Below, piece after piece: positions 1-6,944 of a stretch of 7,013 nt of DNA. Source of the DNA: Candidatus Sumerlaeota bacterium (GTDB lineage: Bacteria > Sumerlaeota > Sumerlaeia > MWCT01); assembly GCA_026398545.1 (NCBI GenBank), contig JAPLSR010000178.1, positions 1 to 7,013 of the forward strand, in the 5' to 3' direction. A program made the position numbers and the translations under genes. The first letter of the stretch is position 1. Every line of letters starts with the position of its first letter. The notes beneath the pieces were generated by a model. The model saw nothing but the letters and a program-made list of their open reading frames with translations. It was not told where the DNA came from and did not search any database.

Positions 1-1
1 G

Positions 2-562
2 GCGCTTTTTTTTGATGAGAAATTTATGGAACTCTTCCTCCGCGCCCCCGCCGCCCGTATGATGCATCAGGCGTATATCGGCGGTCTTGCAGAGCACACC
101 CTTGCCGTCATTAAAAACGCCCTTACCATCGCCGCCAACTATGAGGGCATTGATACAGACCTCCTCCTCACCGCCGCACTCATCCATGACGGGTGCAAGG
201 TTTATGAATACGCTTACACCACCGCCATCAACAACACAGACAAGGGACGCCTTGTGGGACATATCTCCATGATGGGAATGATGCTTGAGACCCAGACCGC
301 CCGCATCCAGGGCTTTCCCGAAGAAACCAAAATGCTCCTCCAACACATTGTCCTGTCACATCACGGCAGAAAGGAGTATGGCTCCCCCAAGGTTCCCATG
401 ACGGCTGAGGCAATGATTTTATTTTACTCCGATTACATTGACGCCTATCTCAGCACCTTTTTTGAGGAGAAGAGGAAGGCGCACCAGAAGGGGCAGAAGT
501 GGACGGAATGGGTGCAGATGTTTGAGAGCTATCTATATGCCGGCGAACCGCCGAAGAAGTGA
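2..562 (+). CDS. HD-domain 3'-5' exoribonuclease, YhaM-like (5' end outside window)
   Basis: The frame is open from base 2, so the ATG at 26 is probably internal and the gene begins upstream. Numbered from that ATG, visible motifs are APAAR (7-11), GGLAEHT (19-25), the HD pair at H54-D55, GHI (78-80), SHHG (111-114), and SDYIDA (135-140). This order matches the HD domain of YhaM/CBF1-type nucleases, which bind metal and degrade RNA (and some ssDNA) 3' to 5' in the cytoplasm. Family members carry an N-terminal OB-fold nucleic-acid-binding domain, which would lie off the left edge and cannot be checked. The loop after HD reads GCK rather than the common IGK, a small variation. The C-terminus is charged (ending EPPKK) and complete. 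mutL follows 41 bases downstream on the same strand, so co-transcription is plausible. Family assignment is good; the actual substrate is inferred. Confidence 0.85.
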   Translation, partial: ALFFDEKFMELFLRAPAARMMHQAYIGGLAEHTLAVIKNALTIAANYEGIDTDLLLTAALIHDGCKVYEYAYTTAINNTDKGRLVGHISMMGMMLETQTARIQGFPEETKMLLQHIVLSHHGRKEYGSPKVPMTAEAMILFYSDYIDAYLSTFFEEKRKAHQKGQKWTEWVQMFESYLYAGEPPKK

Positions 563-603
563 GTTGGTGCGCTCACTAACAAAATGAGTGGTGCTGACGA
601 CCA

Positions 604-2487
604 ATGGTTGAGTCACGCATAAGGATATTGCCCCGCACGCTGATTGACCAGATTGCCGCCGGCGAGGTGATTGTCCGCCCTGCCTCCGTTGTCAAGGAGC
701 TGATTGAAAACTCCCTTGATGCCGGCGCCAGCCTTGTATCCGTGGAGGTGTCCGAGGATACGCGGGACGTCTCTGTGTCGGATGATGGTTGCGGCATGAC
801 GCCCGAGGAGGCGTCCCTTTCGCTTGAACGCCATGCGACAAGCAAGATAGCCTCTCTTGATGACCTCATCTCTGTAAAGACGAGGGGATTTCGCGGCGAG
901 GCGCTTGCCAGCATTGCCGCCGTCAGCCGCCTGACACTTACAACGCGCACCCCTGATGCCATTGCCTCCACACGCGTCACTATGGATGGGGGCGAGCCCG
1001 GCGCCCCGGAAACTGTGGGTGCGCCTGTCGGCACAACCGTTTGTGTGCGGGGGCTTTTCTATAACACGCCCGCGCGGCTCAAATTCATGCGCGCCCCCAC
1101 CACGGAATTGCGGCGCATTCTCCAGGTGGTTACACAGCAGGCGCTTTCCTATCCGGCGGTGGCGTTTTCCTTGCTCTCAAAAGGTCGGCGACTGCTTGAG
1201 TTTCCGGCGAGGCAGACGCTTAAAGACCGATTCCGCCAGGTGATGGGCTCATCGGTTGAGGGGATGCTTTTAGAGCTGGAGTCGGGGAATCTTCCCGTTA
1301 CGGTGCATGGATATATTGCCAAACCCGATGCGGCGCGCAAGGACAGAAGCGGACAGTATTTATTTGTCAACCGCAGACCGGTCACGAACCGCCTTCTCGC
1401 CACGATACTGGAACAGGCTTACAGGGGCATTCTCATGACGGGGCGCCACCCTGTCGGGGCGATTTTTGTCTTTCTGGAGCCGGATGAGTTGGATGTGAAC
1501 GTCCATCCCACCAAAGAGGAGGTGCGGTTCAAGGATGAGCGGCAGGTGGCGAGCATTGTCCACCGTGTAGTTGCCGGCGCACTGCGGAAGGCGAGTCTTG
1601 TCCCTTCTGTGCGATTGTCCGAAGCCCCGCCCGTCTCACCATCTTCACTTATAAAAGGGCGTGAATCTCCGGGGATATTTTCCACCCCCGAGCAGATGAT
1701 ACGGGATGCATTCAAGGGGCAGAGCCGGGGCGCTGTGGAACAGACCGACCTTGGCATTGCCGCCCATCGCGCGGCAACTCATGCCATGCCTTCCCCACCG
1801 CCGGCACGTGAGACTCCTCCCCGCGCACAGCCTGTTGTCGCATCGGAAGAGATGCCTGAATTTCCTGAAGCGACCGCTCAACCGCAAACCGCCACAGATT
1901 TCTGGGAATATGTCAGGAATGCCGAGCCGCTCGGGCAAATCGCCGGCACTTATATCGTTGCCGCCTGTGGAGGCTCCATGCTCCTCATTGACCAGCATGC
2001 CGCCCACGAGCGCATCATGTATGAGCGTATCACGGGGGGCGCGGCGCAACCCGCCATCCAGCGCCTCCTCCTGCCCATCACATTTGATGTGGACGTATCG
2101 CAGATTCCAGATATGGAAATCCTGCGGGAGCCTCTTGCATCTTTCGGCATTGAGGCGGAACACTTCGGCGGACAGACCTTTGTCATCAATGCCCTCCCTT
2201 CAGACCTTGCCGATATGGATGCGCCCGCCCTGATTCGCGACCTCTTAGAGACGGTTGATTTATCCAGAGGGGATAGCGCCTCCCTGCCCGCACGAGAGGA
2301 GATTGCCCGGTGTCTTGCCTGCCACGGTGCCATCCGCGCCGGACAGAGGCTCTCCCGTGAGGAGATGGTGCGTCTCATTGACGACCTGAAAAACACGCGC
2401 CTTGCCTTCACCTGTCCCCATGGCCGCCCAACTATGGTTCTCCTGACGCCCGAGCAACTCGCCCGCCAGTTCAAACGCATCACATAG
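604..2487 (+). CDS. mutL: DNA mismatch repair protein MutL with endonuclease-type C-terminal domain
   Basis: MutL links MutS mismatch recognition to strand incision and removal. The N-terminal GHKL ATPase is intact: QIAAGEV (16-22), ELIENSLDAGA with catalytic E32 and Mg-binding N36, DDGCGM (60-65), TSKI (79-82), GFRGEALASI (95-104), GTTV (143-146), FYNTPAR (152-158), LFVNRRPV (253-260) and DVNVHPTK (297-304). A Pro/Ala-rich linker (about 335-435) leads to the C-terminal dimerisation domain. There DQHA-x2-E-x4-E (D463 to E474), ACHGAIRAG (572-580) and CPHGRP (604-609) form the metal site of nicking MutL proteins, as in species lacking MutH. QRLLLP (486-491) fits the Q-x2-L-x-P sliding-clamp motif known in Bacillus MutL. 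A TGA at 595-597 lies in frame just upstream, so ATG 604 is the first possible ATG and places the N-terminus as in the family. No good Shine-Dalgarno is seen. At 627 residues it is full length. Confidence 0.98.
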   Translation: MVESRIRILPRTLIDQIAAGEVIVRPASVVKELIENSLDAGASLVSVEVSEDTRDVSVSDDGCGMTPEEASLSLERHATSKIASLDDLISVKTRGFRGEALASIAAVSRLTLTTRTPDAIASTRVTMDGGEPGAPETVGAPVGTTVCVRGLFYNTPARLKFMRAPTTELRRILQVVTQQALSYPAVAFSLLSKGRRLLEFPARQTLKDRFRQVMGSSVEGMLLELESGNLPVTVHGYIAKPDAARKDRSGQYLFVNRRPVTNRLLATILEQAYRGILMTGRHPVGAIFVFLEPDELDVNVHPTKEEVRFKDERQVASIVHRVVAGALRKASLVPSVRLSEAPPVSPSSLIKGRESPGIFSTPEQMIRDAFKGQSRGAVEQTDLGIAAHRAATHAMPSPPPARETPPRAQPVVASEEMPEFPEATAQPQTATDFWEYVRNAEPLGQIAGTYIVAACGGSMLLIDQHAAHERIMYERITGGAAQPAIQRLLLPITFDVDVSQIPDMEILREPLASFGIEAEHFGGQTFVINALPSDLADMDAPALIRDLLETVDLSRGDSASLPAREEIARCLACHGAIRAGQRLSREEMVRLIDDLKNTRLAFTCPHGRPTMVLLTPEQLARQFKRIT

Positions 2488-3490
2488 TTAGATTAAAATT
2501 TGGGCGATTGCTTAAATTTCGGACCTTCTGTATATGTCAGGAGTCAATTAAGTGTCAGAATCATGATAATGCCTGATTATATAAAAAATTGCTGTATCAT
2601 GGTATTATTATTATCTTTAATTTTTACATTAAGCTTTTGTTTTAATATAAACAAAACAGAGACAAGAAATAAAATATCCATACGCATTGGAGCTTCCTGC
2701 GTCGGCAGATACTTCTGGTTTACTGATGACTGCAAGGTCATAGAGGCAAGAATACTGCAGAATAATGAGCACCCTCACTTCTGGGAAGCAGTTAAATATT
2801 GCATGGGAAATAATATTCATATAATAGTAACCATAGATACTTATTTGACTGGTTCAAGATGGAATCCAGGTGATGGCGAGTTGATAAGTTTTACCGATGC
2901 ATTGATGAATGATTTGGTATCATTTGGTGCCGATAAGGACAACTGTGTAATAAGTTATGACAATGAACCGGAAGAGCATATAAATGACCAGCCAGTAGAA
3001 AAATATGTTCACAGACTAAAATTAATCCATGACAGACTAAATGGGAAATTTGACCTGATTGCTGGAAATGTTTGCTCTGATTTAGTTTTTTTGAATTATG
3101 TCTGCCAACATGGAAAATTTGAAATAATAGGAGTTCATTTTCAATCAGCAGCAGATACTCCGGAAAGAATAGAATATTTTGGGAATAATTATAAACAATT
3201 AGCTATAAGATATAATAAAAGGCTAACCTGCACAGAGGCAAACTGGTTTGATGTATCAACTTCCAATGGTTACCAGATGTTACTGAAACAGCTTAACAAA
3301 GCTGAACAAATTGGCTGTGAGGACTTTTGTGTTGCTGTTATAAACCAGACTTTTGGGTATGAAAATTCTAAAGAAGATAGAGTCGACTGGCTGGCATTCT
3401 TAACCAATGGAATACCCAGAAGCCCTTACTGGAGTGACTTTATAAGGATAATAAGTGAAAAAGCACGTAAAGAAAAAAAAGACAGATTTT
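2488..3490. other. AT-rich island between two convergent GC-rich genes
   Basis: Base composition drops abruptly right after the mutL stop codon and recovers at the stop codon of the minus-strand lipoprotein gene. In hand-counted 60-base lines, G+C is 11 (from 2581), 22 (from 2941) and 21 (from 3241), against 42 in the mutL line from 2281. The island holds a single plus-strand gene rich in AGA, ATA and TTA codons, which the neighbours use sparingly. I see no terminal inverted repeats, target-site duplication, transposase or integrase at the edges, so the route of entry is unknown. Acquisition by horizontal transfer is an inference from composition and placement. Confidence 0.7.
2508..2536 (+). 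promoter_or_regulatory. candidate sigma70-type promoter for the AT-rich gene
   Basis: TTGCTT (2508-2513) and TATATG (2531-2536) are separated by exactly 17 bases and match the -35 and -10 consensus at three and four of six positions. They lie in the 75-base gap after mutL, just ahead of the ATG at 2563. Such matches are common by chance in AT-rich DNA, so this is only a candidate. Confidence 0.25.
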
Positions 3491-3519
3491 CTACCAGAGC
3501 GATTCATCACCCACAATAA
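2563..3519 (+). CDS. putative membrane-anchored or secreted glycoside hydrolase-like protein (clan GH-A fold suspected)
   Basis: I do not recognise a named family. From ATG 2563 the protein has 318 residues. A hydrophobic stretch at about residues 9-28, after a Lys, looks like a signal peptide or anchor; the LSFC at its end is a poor lipobox. The rest reads like an alpha/beta barrel. ISYDNEPEE has an Asn-Glu pair (N134, E135) in the style of the clan GH-A acid/base after strand 4, GVHFQS (190-195) would fit strand 6, and CTEANWF has E225 where the nucleophile would sit. Family and substrate are unknown. The start is uncertain: the frame opens at a TTG at 2500, ATG 2563 and 2569 are both plausible, and the only AGGAG (2539-2543) is 19 bases away. 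Composition is far more AT-rich than the neighbours. The last nine or so codons lie in GC-rich sequence and overlap the convergent lipoprotein gene by 29 bases, so the natural C-terminus may be lost. Confidence 0.65.
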   Translation: MIMPDYIKNCCIMVLLLSLIFTLSFCFNINKTETRNKISIRIGASCVGRYFWFTDDCKVIEARILQNNEHPHFWEAVKYCMGNNIHIIVTIDTYLTGSRWNPGDGELISFTDALMNDLVSFGADKDNCVISYDNEPEEHINDQPVEKYVHRLKLIHDRLNGKFDLIAGNVCSDLVFLNYVCQHGKFEIIGVHFQSAADTPERIEYFGNNYKQLAIRYNKRLTCTEANWFDVSTSNGYQMLLKQLNKAEQIGCEDFCVAVINQTFGYENSKEDRVDWLAFLTNGIPRSPYWSDFIRIISEKARKEKKDRFSTRAIHHPQ

Positions 3520-4639
3520 TTTCCACGCTGGCATCTTGTTTTTCAATCTTGAGGTTGGCATAAACGGTGGCGGCGGTCTGGAAGAAGATTGGGTTCTTGT
3601 TGGTATCTGCCAGACCCCACATGTGCCAGGGCGGTGAGGGGTAAAGCTGGATAGAGGTTCCCTTTGAGGATATAAATCGTCCGCTGTCTAAGTTACCGAA
3701 AAAGTAAAATGGGTCGCCCTTACCAGCCAGTTTGCCCGGATCTTTCAGATTCACCCTGCCAGCGGTGGCATCGGCGGGGACCCAGCCGTAATTCGGCAGA
3801 TAGAATTCATTCCAGACATGATAGTTCATTTTCGCCTTGCAGCACCAGTGTCCATTCGCAATCCTGGCGGGAATTCCCACAGCCCGGCACAGCGCCGCGA
3901 AAATCAGGCTGTATTCCCCGCAATCGCCGGTTTTCCGAGGAAGTGAATATCTGATTCCCCGGTTGGGGGGATAGACATAATTAATATTTTCCACGCACCA
4001 TTGATAAATGGCTTTGGCTTTGAAATACGGATTTTTTTCCTTCCCTATGATTTCGTGTGCGAGTTGGCTCACCTCCGGCATCAGCTCCAGAAATTCCTGC
4101 GTCCTTGTGTAATATCTATAAAGCGGGTCAGCCGGTTCATAATCTCCCACCCGCGCGGGCTCAATCTTAAAGGCGGTCTCATAGGCTGTGAACCGGAAAT
4201 GGCGTGTGATGGTGATATCCTTTCCCTCCTGAATCCGCCCTGAGAGGTCCCAGAACTCAATGATATTGCCGTCAATATCTTTGGAGACAATCTGGTCCGG
4301 CTGGGGGTCAATGGAGATATATTCGACATTCCGCTGATTAGGGTAATCACGTTGCCGGGCGATATAGAGCAGCAAAACAGGTTTTGAGGACTTCTTTTCC
4401 ATGACCCATGAGACGGGCGCTTCGGAGAATTCATGAAGTGTAACGGTATTGGTATCGCAGGCGGTGATATTTTTCAGGGTGTAGGTGATTTTGAGTTCAA
4501 CCTCGCGGGGACGAACAAAGTGATTTGTTAAGAAGATGACTTCACGCAGGTCGGGAATGTTGTAAGATTGTTTCACACCGGCGCATCCAGTCATGCAGAT
4601 AAAAAGAGATAGCGTTAATAATTGCCCGGAATTAAACAT
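3491..4639 (-). CDS. transglutaminase-like domain lipoprotein
   Basis: The 382-residue protein starts with a lipoprotein signal peptide ending in MTGC, giving Cys19 as the lipidation site and placing it in the cell envelope. Residues about 30-170 look like a beta-rich N-terminal domain. A transglutaminase-core (papain-like) domain follows: helix KAKAIYQWCVENINY (207-221), the nucleophile in TGDCGEYS (Cys240), the His in NYHVWNEF (His274) and the Asp in WVPADAT (Asp290). The triad is complete, so it is probably an active thiol enzyme. In bacteria such domains are mostly cysteine proteases, amidases or cross-linkers, and the substrate cannot be told here. AGGAG six bases before ATG 4639 supports the start. 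It lies 36 bases after murA on the same strand and is probably co-transcribed with it, which hints at an envelope role but does not prove one. The stop codon lies inside the end of the opposing AT-rich gene. Confidence 0.88.
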   Translation of the reverse strand: MFNSGQLLTLSLFICMTGCAGVKQSYNIPDLREVIFLTNHFVRPREVELKITYTLKNITACDTNTVTLHEFSEAPVSWVMEKKSSKPVLLLYIARQRDYPNQRNVEYISIDPQPDQIVSKDIDGNIIEFWDLSGRIQEGKDITITRHFRFTAYETAFKIEPARVGDYEPADPLYRYYTRTQEFLELMPEVSQLAHEIIGKEKNPYFKAKAIYQWCVENINYVYPPNRGIRYSLPRKTGDCGEYSLIFAALCRAVGIPARIANGHWCCKAKMNYHVWNEFYLPNYGWVPADATAGRVNLKDPGKLAGKGDPFYFFGNLDSGRFISSKGTSIQLYPSPPWHMWGLADTNKNPIFFQTAATVYANLKIEKQDASVEIIVGDESLW

Positions 4640-4645
4640 AGGATG

Positions 4646-4650
4646 CTCCT
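4646..4650 (-). promoter_or_regulatory. ribosome binding site of the transglutaminase-like lipoprotein gene
   Basis: On the minus strand AGGAG lies six bases before ATG 4639, a textbook Shine-Dalgarno that fixes the start and so the lipoprotein signal peptide. It sits in the 36-base gap after the murA stop, which leaves little room for a separate promoter. Confidence 0.8.
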
Positions 4651-4675
4651 GACCATAAAAGAAGAACGTAAGAAA

Positions 4676-5935
4676 TTAAGCCTCACGGCGGATGCGGGCG
4701 CCAACGGCGTCAAGTTTTTCCTCGATGTGTTCATACCCGCGGTCGATGTGATAGACGCGCAGGATTTCCGTTTTGCCTTCTGAGGCAAGAGCGGCAAGGA
4801 TGAGAGCCGCACTGGCGCGCAGGTCTGTTGCCATTACCGGTGCCGCCTGCAATTTCTCCACGCCGCAGATGGTTGCCGTGGCGCTGTAAACGCTGATATT
4901 CGCCCCCATGCGCGCAAGTTCCGCCACGTGCATGAACCTCTCTGGATATATCGTATCCGTCACCGTGCTCTCCCCGTTTGCAATCGCCAGCATGGATGAG
5001 AATTGCGCCTGAAGGTCGGTGGGGAATCCCGGGAAGGGGAGCGTCCGGATGCTGGTGGGATTGAACCGGCAATTATTGCAGCGGCACCTTGCGCCGCCCA
5101 CAACCGGTTCCACCTCCACGCCGATTTCGCGCAGTTTGCTCACCACAGACTCCATGTGGGGCAGATGGCACCCTTTGAGGATGAGGTCGCCGTGGGTGAT
5201 GGCGGCTGCGACCATGTAAGTCCCCGCCTCAATCCTGTCAGGAATGATGGTGTGATGAGTTCCGTGGAGGGACTTCACGCCCTCAATTGTCAGGGTGGAA
5301 TCCTGCACCTCAATTCGTGCGCCCATTTCATTCAGGAAATCAACGAGGTCACGCACCTCCGGCTCCCTTGCGGCTCCGTGTATAACCGTCCTTCCCTCCG
5401 CCATAACCGCCGCCATGAGGATGTTGCATGTGGCTCCCACGCTTGAACCTTGAGGACCTTCGAGGGAAAATGTGGCGCCCTTCAAGCCGTGGTTTTCAAC
5501 GGTGATGTATCCATGCAAGACCCTGACTTTGGCTCCAAGCGCCTCCAGTCCCTTGAGATGCAGGTCAATGGGTCGCTGACCGATTACGCATCCGCCGGGG
5601 AGGGACACCTTCGCCTTTTTTAACCTCGCCACCATTGGACCGAGGACATAAATGGACGCCCTCATCTTCCTGACTAAGTCGTAAGGCGCTTCTGCCACAT
5701 TGAACCGCGCGGGGTCAATGACAAGTGTTTCTCTGTCCCTCACCACATCCGCCCCAACGGTGTGCAGGACATGCATCATCGTGTCAACATCCATGAGGGA
5801 AGGGATATTGTGGAGCGTGACGGGGGAGTCGGCGAGCAGACTTGCCGCCATTATGGGGAGAGCGGCGTTTTTTGCGCCATTTATCTGAACAACACCGCGG
5901 AGAGGAACACCACCTTCAATAATAAACTTATCCAT
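4676..5935 (-). CDS. murA: UDP-N-acetylglucosamine 1-carboxyvinyltransferase MurA
   Basis: MurA transfers enolpyruvate from phosphoenolpyruvate to UDP-GlcNAc, the first committed step of peptidoglycan synthesis, in the cytoplasm. The 419 residues equal the E. coli enzyme in length. Key sites are present: INGAKNA (18-24) with K22, RKMRASI (89-95), PGGCVIGQRP (113-122) with Cys116 (E. coli Cys115, the residue alkylated by fosfomycin), GATCNILMAAV (167-177), PDRIEAGTYM (232-241), FPGFPTDLQAQ (301-311) with Asp307, and HIDRGYE (396-402) with Arg399. Because the Cys is kept rather than Asp, the enzyme would be expected to be fosfomycin-sensitive. An unusual patch at 284-289 reads CRCNNC, in a loop where homologues I know have no cysteines. 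GAGGTGG precedes the ATG at good distance. prmC ends 43 bases upstream and the lipoprotein gene starts 36 bases downstream. Confidence 0.98.
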   Translation of the reverse strand: MDKFIIEGGVPLRGVVQINGAKNAALPIMAASLLADSPVTLHNIPSLMDVDTMMHVLHTVGADVVRDRETLVIDPARFNVAEAPYDLVRKMRASIYVLGPMVARLKKAKVSLPGGCVIGQRPIDLHLKGLEALGAKVRVLHGYITVENHGLKGATFSLEGPQGSSVGATCNILMAAVMAEGRTVIHGAAREPEVRDLVDFLNEMGARIEVQDSTLTIEGVKSLHGTHHTIIPDRIEAGTYMVAAAITHGDLILKGCHLPHMESVVSKLREIGVEVEPVVGGARCRCNNCRFNPTSIRTLPFPGFPTDLQAQFSSMLAIANGESTVTDTIYPERFMHVAELARMGANISVYSATATICGVEKLQAAPVMATDLRASAALILAALASEGKTEILRVYHIDRGYEHIEEKLDAVGARIRREA

Positions 5936-5939
5936 CTTA

Positions 5940-5946
5940 CCACCTC
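5940..5946 (-). promoter_or_regulatory. ribosome binding site of murA
   Basis: On the minus strand GAGGTGG lies four bases before ATG 5935, with its GAGG core seven bases away. It supports the chosen murA start, which is also where family members begin (MDKFIIEGG). Confidence 0.8.
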
Positions 5947-5978
5947 AACAGGAACAAGAACTGGAATAAATCCTACAA

Positions 5979-6851
5979 TCACTTCTGCAGGAACAGGACC
6001 CTGACAATGCCCATGTGGTCTTCCACAGTCAGGACTTTTTTTATTTCTTCTATCGGTTTAATAACTTCTTTTATCTTATAAAGCTGGTTTTTTCCGATTT
6101 CAAGAAAAATCCAACCGTCCGGTGCAAGAATTTTTACCCCCTCCCGGATGATTCGGGAGATCACATCCAGCCCTTCAGGACCGGCAAAGAGCGCCTCGGG
6201 CGGCTCGTGTTCCACGATGTCCGGCGCAAGGGAATTCCGCTCGGTTTCTGCAATGTAGGGCGGGTTGCTTAAGATGAAATCAAAAGGCCCCCCCTCGCCG
6301 GCGAAAAGGTCGCCATGGAGGAGGGTCAGGCGTTCCATGACGCCGTGTCGCCGGGCATTGTGCCCGGCAACCTCAAGCGCAGAAGCGCTCATGTCGCCCG
6401 CCCGGATTTTCAGGTCCAGGAAATGGTGCAGGAGGGAGATGCTGATGGCGCCGCTCCCGATGCCCACTTCAAAGACAGTTGGCATTGTTTCAAGATGCAA
6501 CCCGCGCCATTCATCAATCTTTCTCATAACCTCCTCAACGAGGATTTCTGTCTCCGGGCGCGGAATCAAAACGGCGGGGGTTACGTGAAAAGGGAGAGAC
6601 ATGAATTCCTTTTCGCCGAGTATGTAGGCGACGGGTTCATGTTCGGCGCGGCGTTTAAGAAGCGCCCTGTAATGTTCCTTTTCATTCTCTGCGAGCGGTC
6701 GGTCAAAATTGAGATAGAGTTGCAGGCGGCTGAGGCAAAGGGTGTGTCCCAGGAGGAGCTCGGCGTCAAGGCGCGGGCTTGAACTGCCTCTTGCGCGCAG
6801 ATATTCCGCACTCTTTTCGAGCGCATCTTTGATGGTCAGGGGTTCGGTCAT
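5979..6851 (-). CDS. prmC: peptide chain release factor N5-glutamine methyltransferase PrmC (HemK)
   Basis: PrmC methylates, with S-adenosylmethionine, the glutamine of the GGQ motif in release factors RF1 and RF2 and so speeds translation termination. The 290 residues show the N-terminal helical substrate-binding part (about 1-70, with SPRLDAELLL at 25-34), PVAYILGEKEF (73-83), LIPRPETE (95-102), the SAM-binding motif VFEVGIGSGAIS (126-137), the diagnostic SNPPY (195-199) that holds the glutamine side chain, and HEPPEALFAGPEGLD (215-229). An in-frame TGA at 6855-6857 just upstream makes ATG 6851 the first possible start, and it agrees with the family. No clear Shine-Dalgarno is visible. prfA often stands directly upstream of prmC in bacteria; here the preceding fragment does not look like the end of RF1, and the gap holds a repeat array. 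murA follows 43 bases downstream, a pairing seen in many bacteria. Confidence 0.97.
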   Translation of the reverse strand: MTEPLTIKDALEKSAEYLRARGSSSPRLDAELLLGHTLCLSRLQLYLNFDRPLAENEKEHYRALLKRRAEHEPVAYILGEKEFMSLPFHVTPAVLIPRPETEILVEEVMRKIDEWRGLHLETMPTVFEVGIGSGAISISLLHHFLDLKIRAGDMSASALEVAGHNARRHGVMERLTLLHGDLFAGEGGPFDFILSNPPYIAETERNSLAPDIVEHEPPEALFAGPEGLDVISRIIREGVKILAPDGWIFLEIGKNQLYKIKEVIKPIEEIKKVLTVEDHMGIVRVLFLQK

Positions 6852-6878
6852 GAATCAGGTACCAGATGCAAAGTGATG

Positions 6879-6932
6879 GTCGGACAAGTCCGACAAGTCT
6901 GACTTAGTCTGACAAGTCCGACTTAGTCGGAC
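6879..6932. repeat. compact array of six GTCNGAC heptamers
   Basis: Six heptamers GTCNGAC start at 6879, 6888, 6897, 6907, 6916 and 6926, separated by AA, AA, TTA, AA and TTA. Each heptamer is a palindrome around its middle base. The middle bases on the plus strand run G, C, T, T, C, G, a mirror-symmetric order. Units 1-2 and 5-6 form seven-base inverted repeats (the latter around a three-base loop) that could fold as hairpins in DNA or in RNA leading into prmC. There is no T-run after them, so an intrinsic terminator is unlikely. The array fills over half of the 97-base gap before prmC. Confidence 0.85.
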
Positions 6933-6944
6933 AGGAAACGAAAT

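Noticed and set aside
26..562. ATG at 26 as the true start of the HD-domain protein
   Set aside because: The frame is open to the window edge with family-like residues before the ATG, no Shine-Dalgarno precedes it, and the N-terminal half typical of the family would be missing.
1950..2483. Long minus-strand open frames inside mutL (also 576-1034 and 1645-2163)
   Set aside because: They are shadows of a GC-rich gene whose every MutL motif is intact, and their translations are rich in Arg, Ser and Cys with no recognisable domain.
2500..2562. TTG at 2500 as start of the AT-rich gene
   Set aside because: It has no Shine-Dalgarno, lies only 13 bases after the mutL stop, and would put 21 non-hydrophobic residues ahead of what looks like a signal sequence.
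5003..5446. Plus-strand open frames inside murA and prmC (also 6315-6782)
   Set aside because: They are antisense shadows of well-conserved genes, with no domain features of their own.
5949..5995. Direct repeat CAGGAACA around the prmC-murA gap
   Set aside because: Two eight-base copies, one inside prmC coding sequence, are within chance expectation.
6879..6932. CRISPR array
   Set aside because: The units are seven bases with two- or three-base gaps; there are no spacers and no cas genes.
6879..6932. Rho-independent terminator
   Set aside because: The hairpins have tight two- or three-base loops and no following T-run on either strand.
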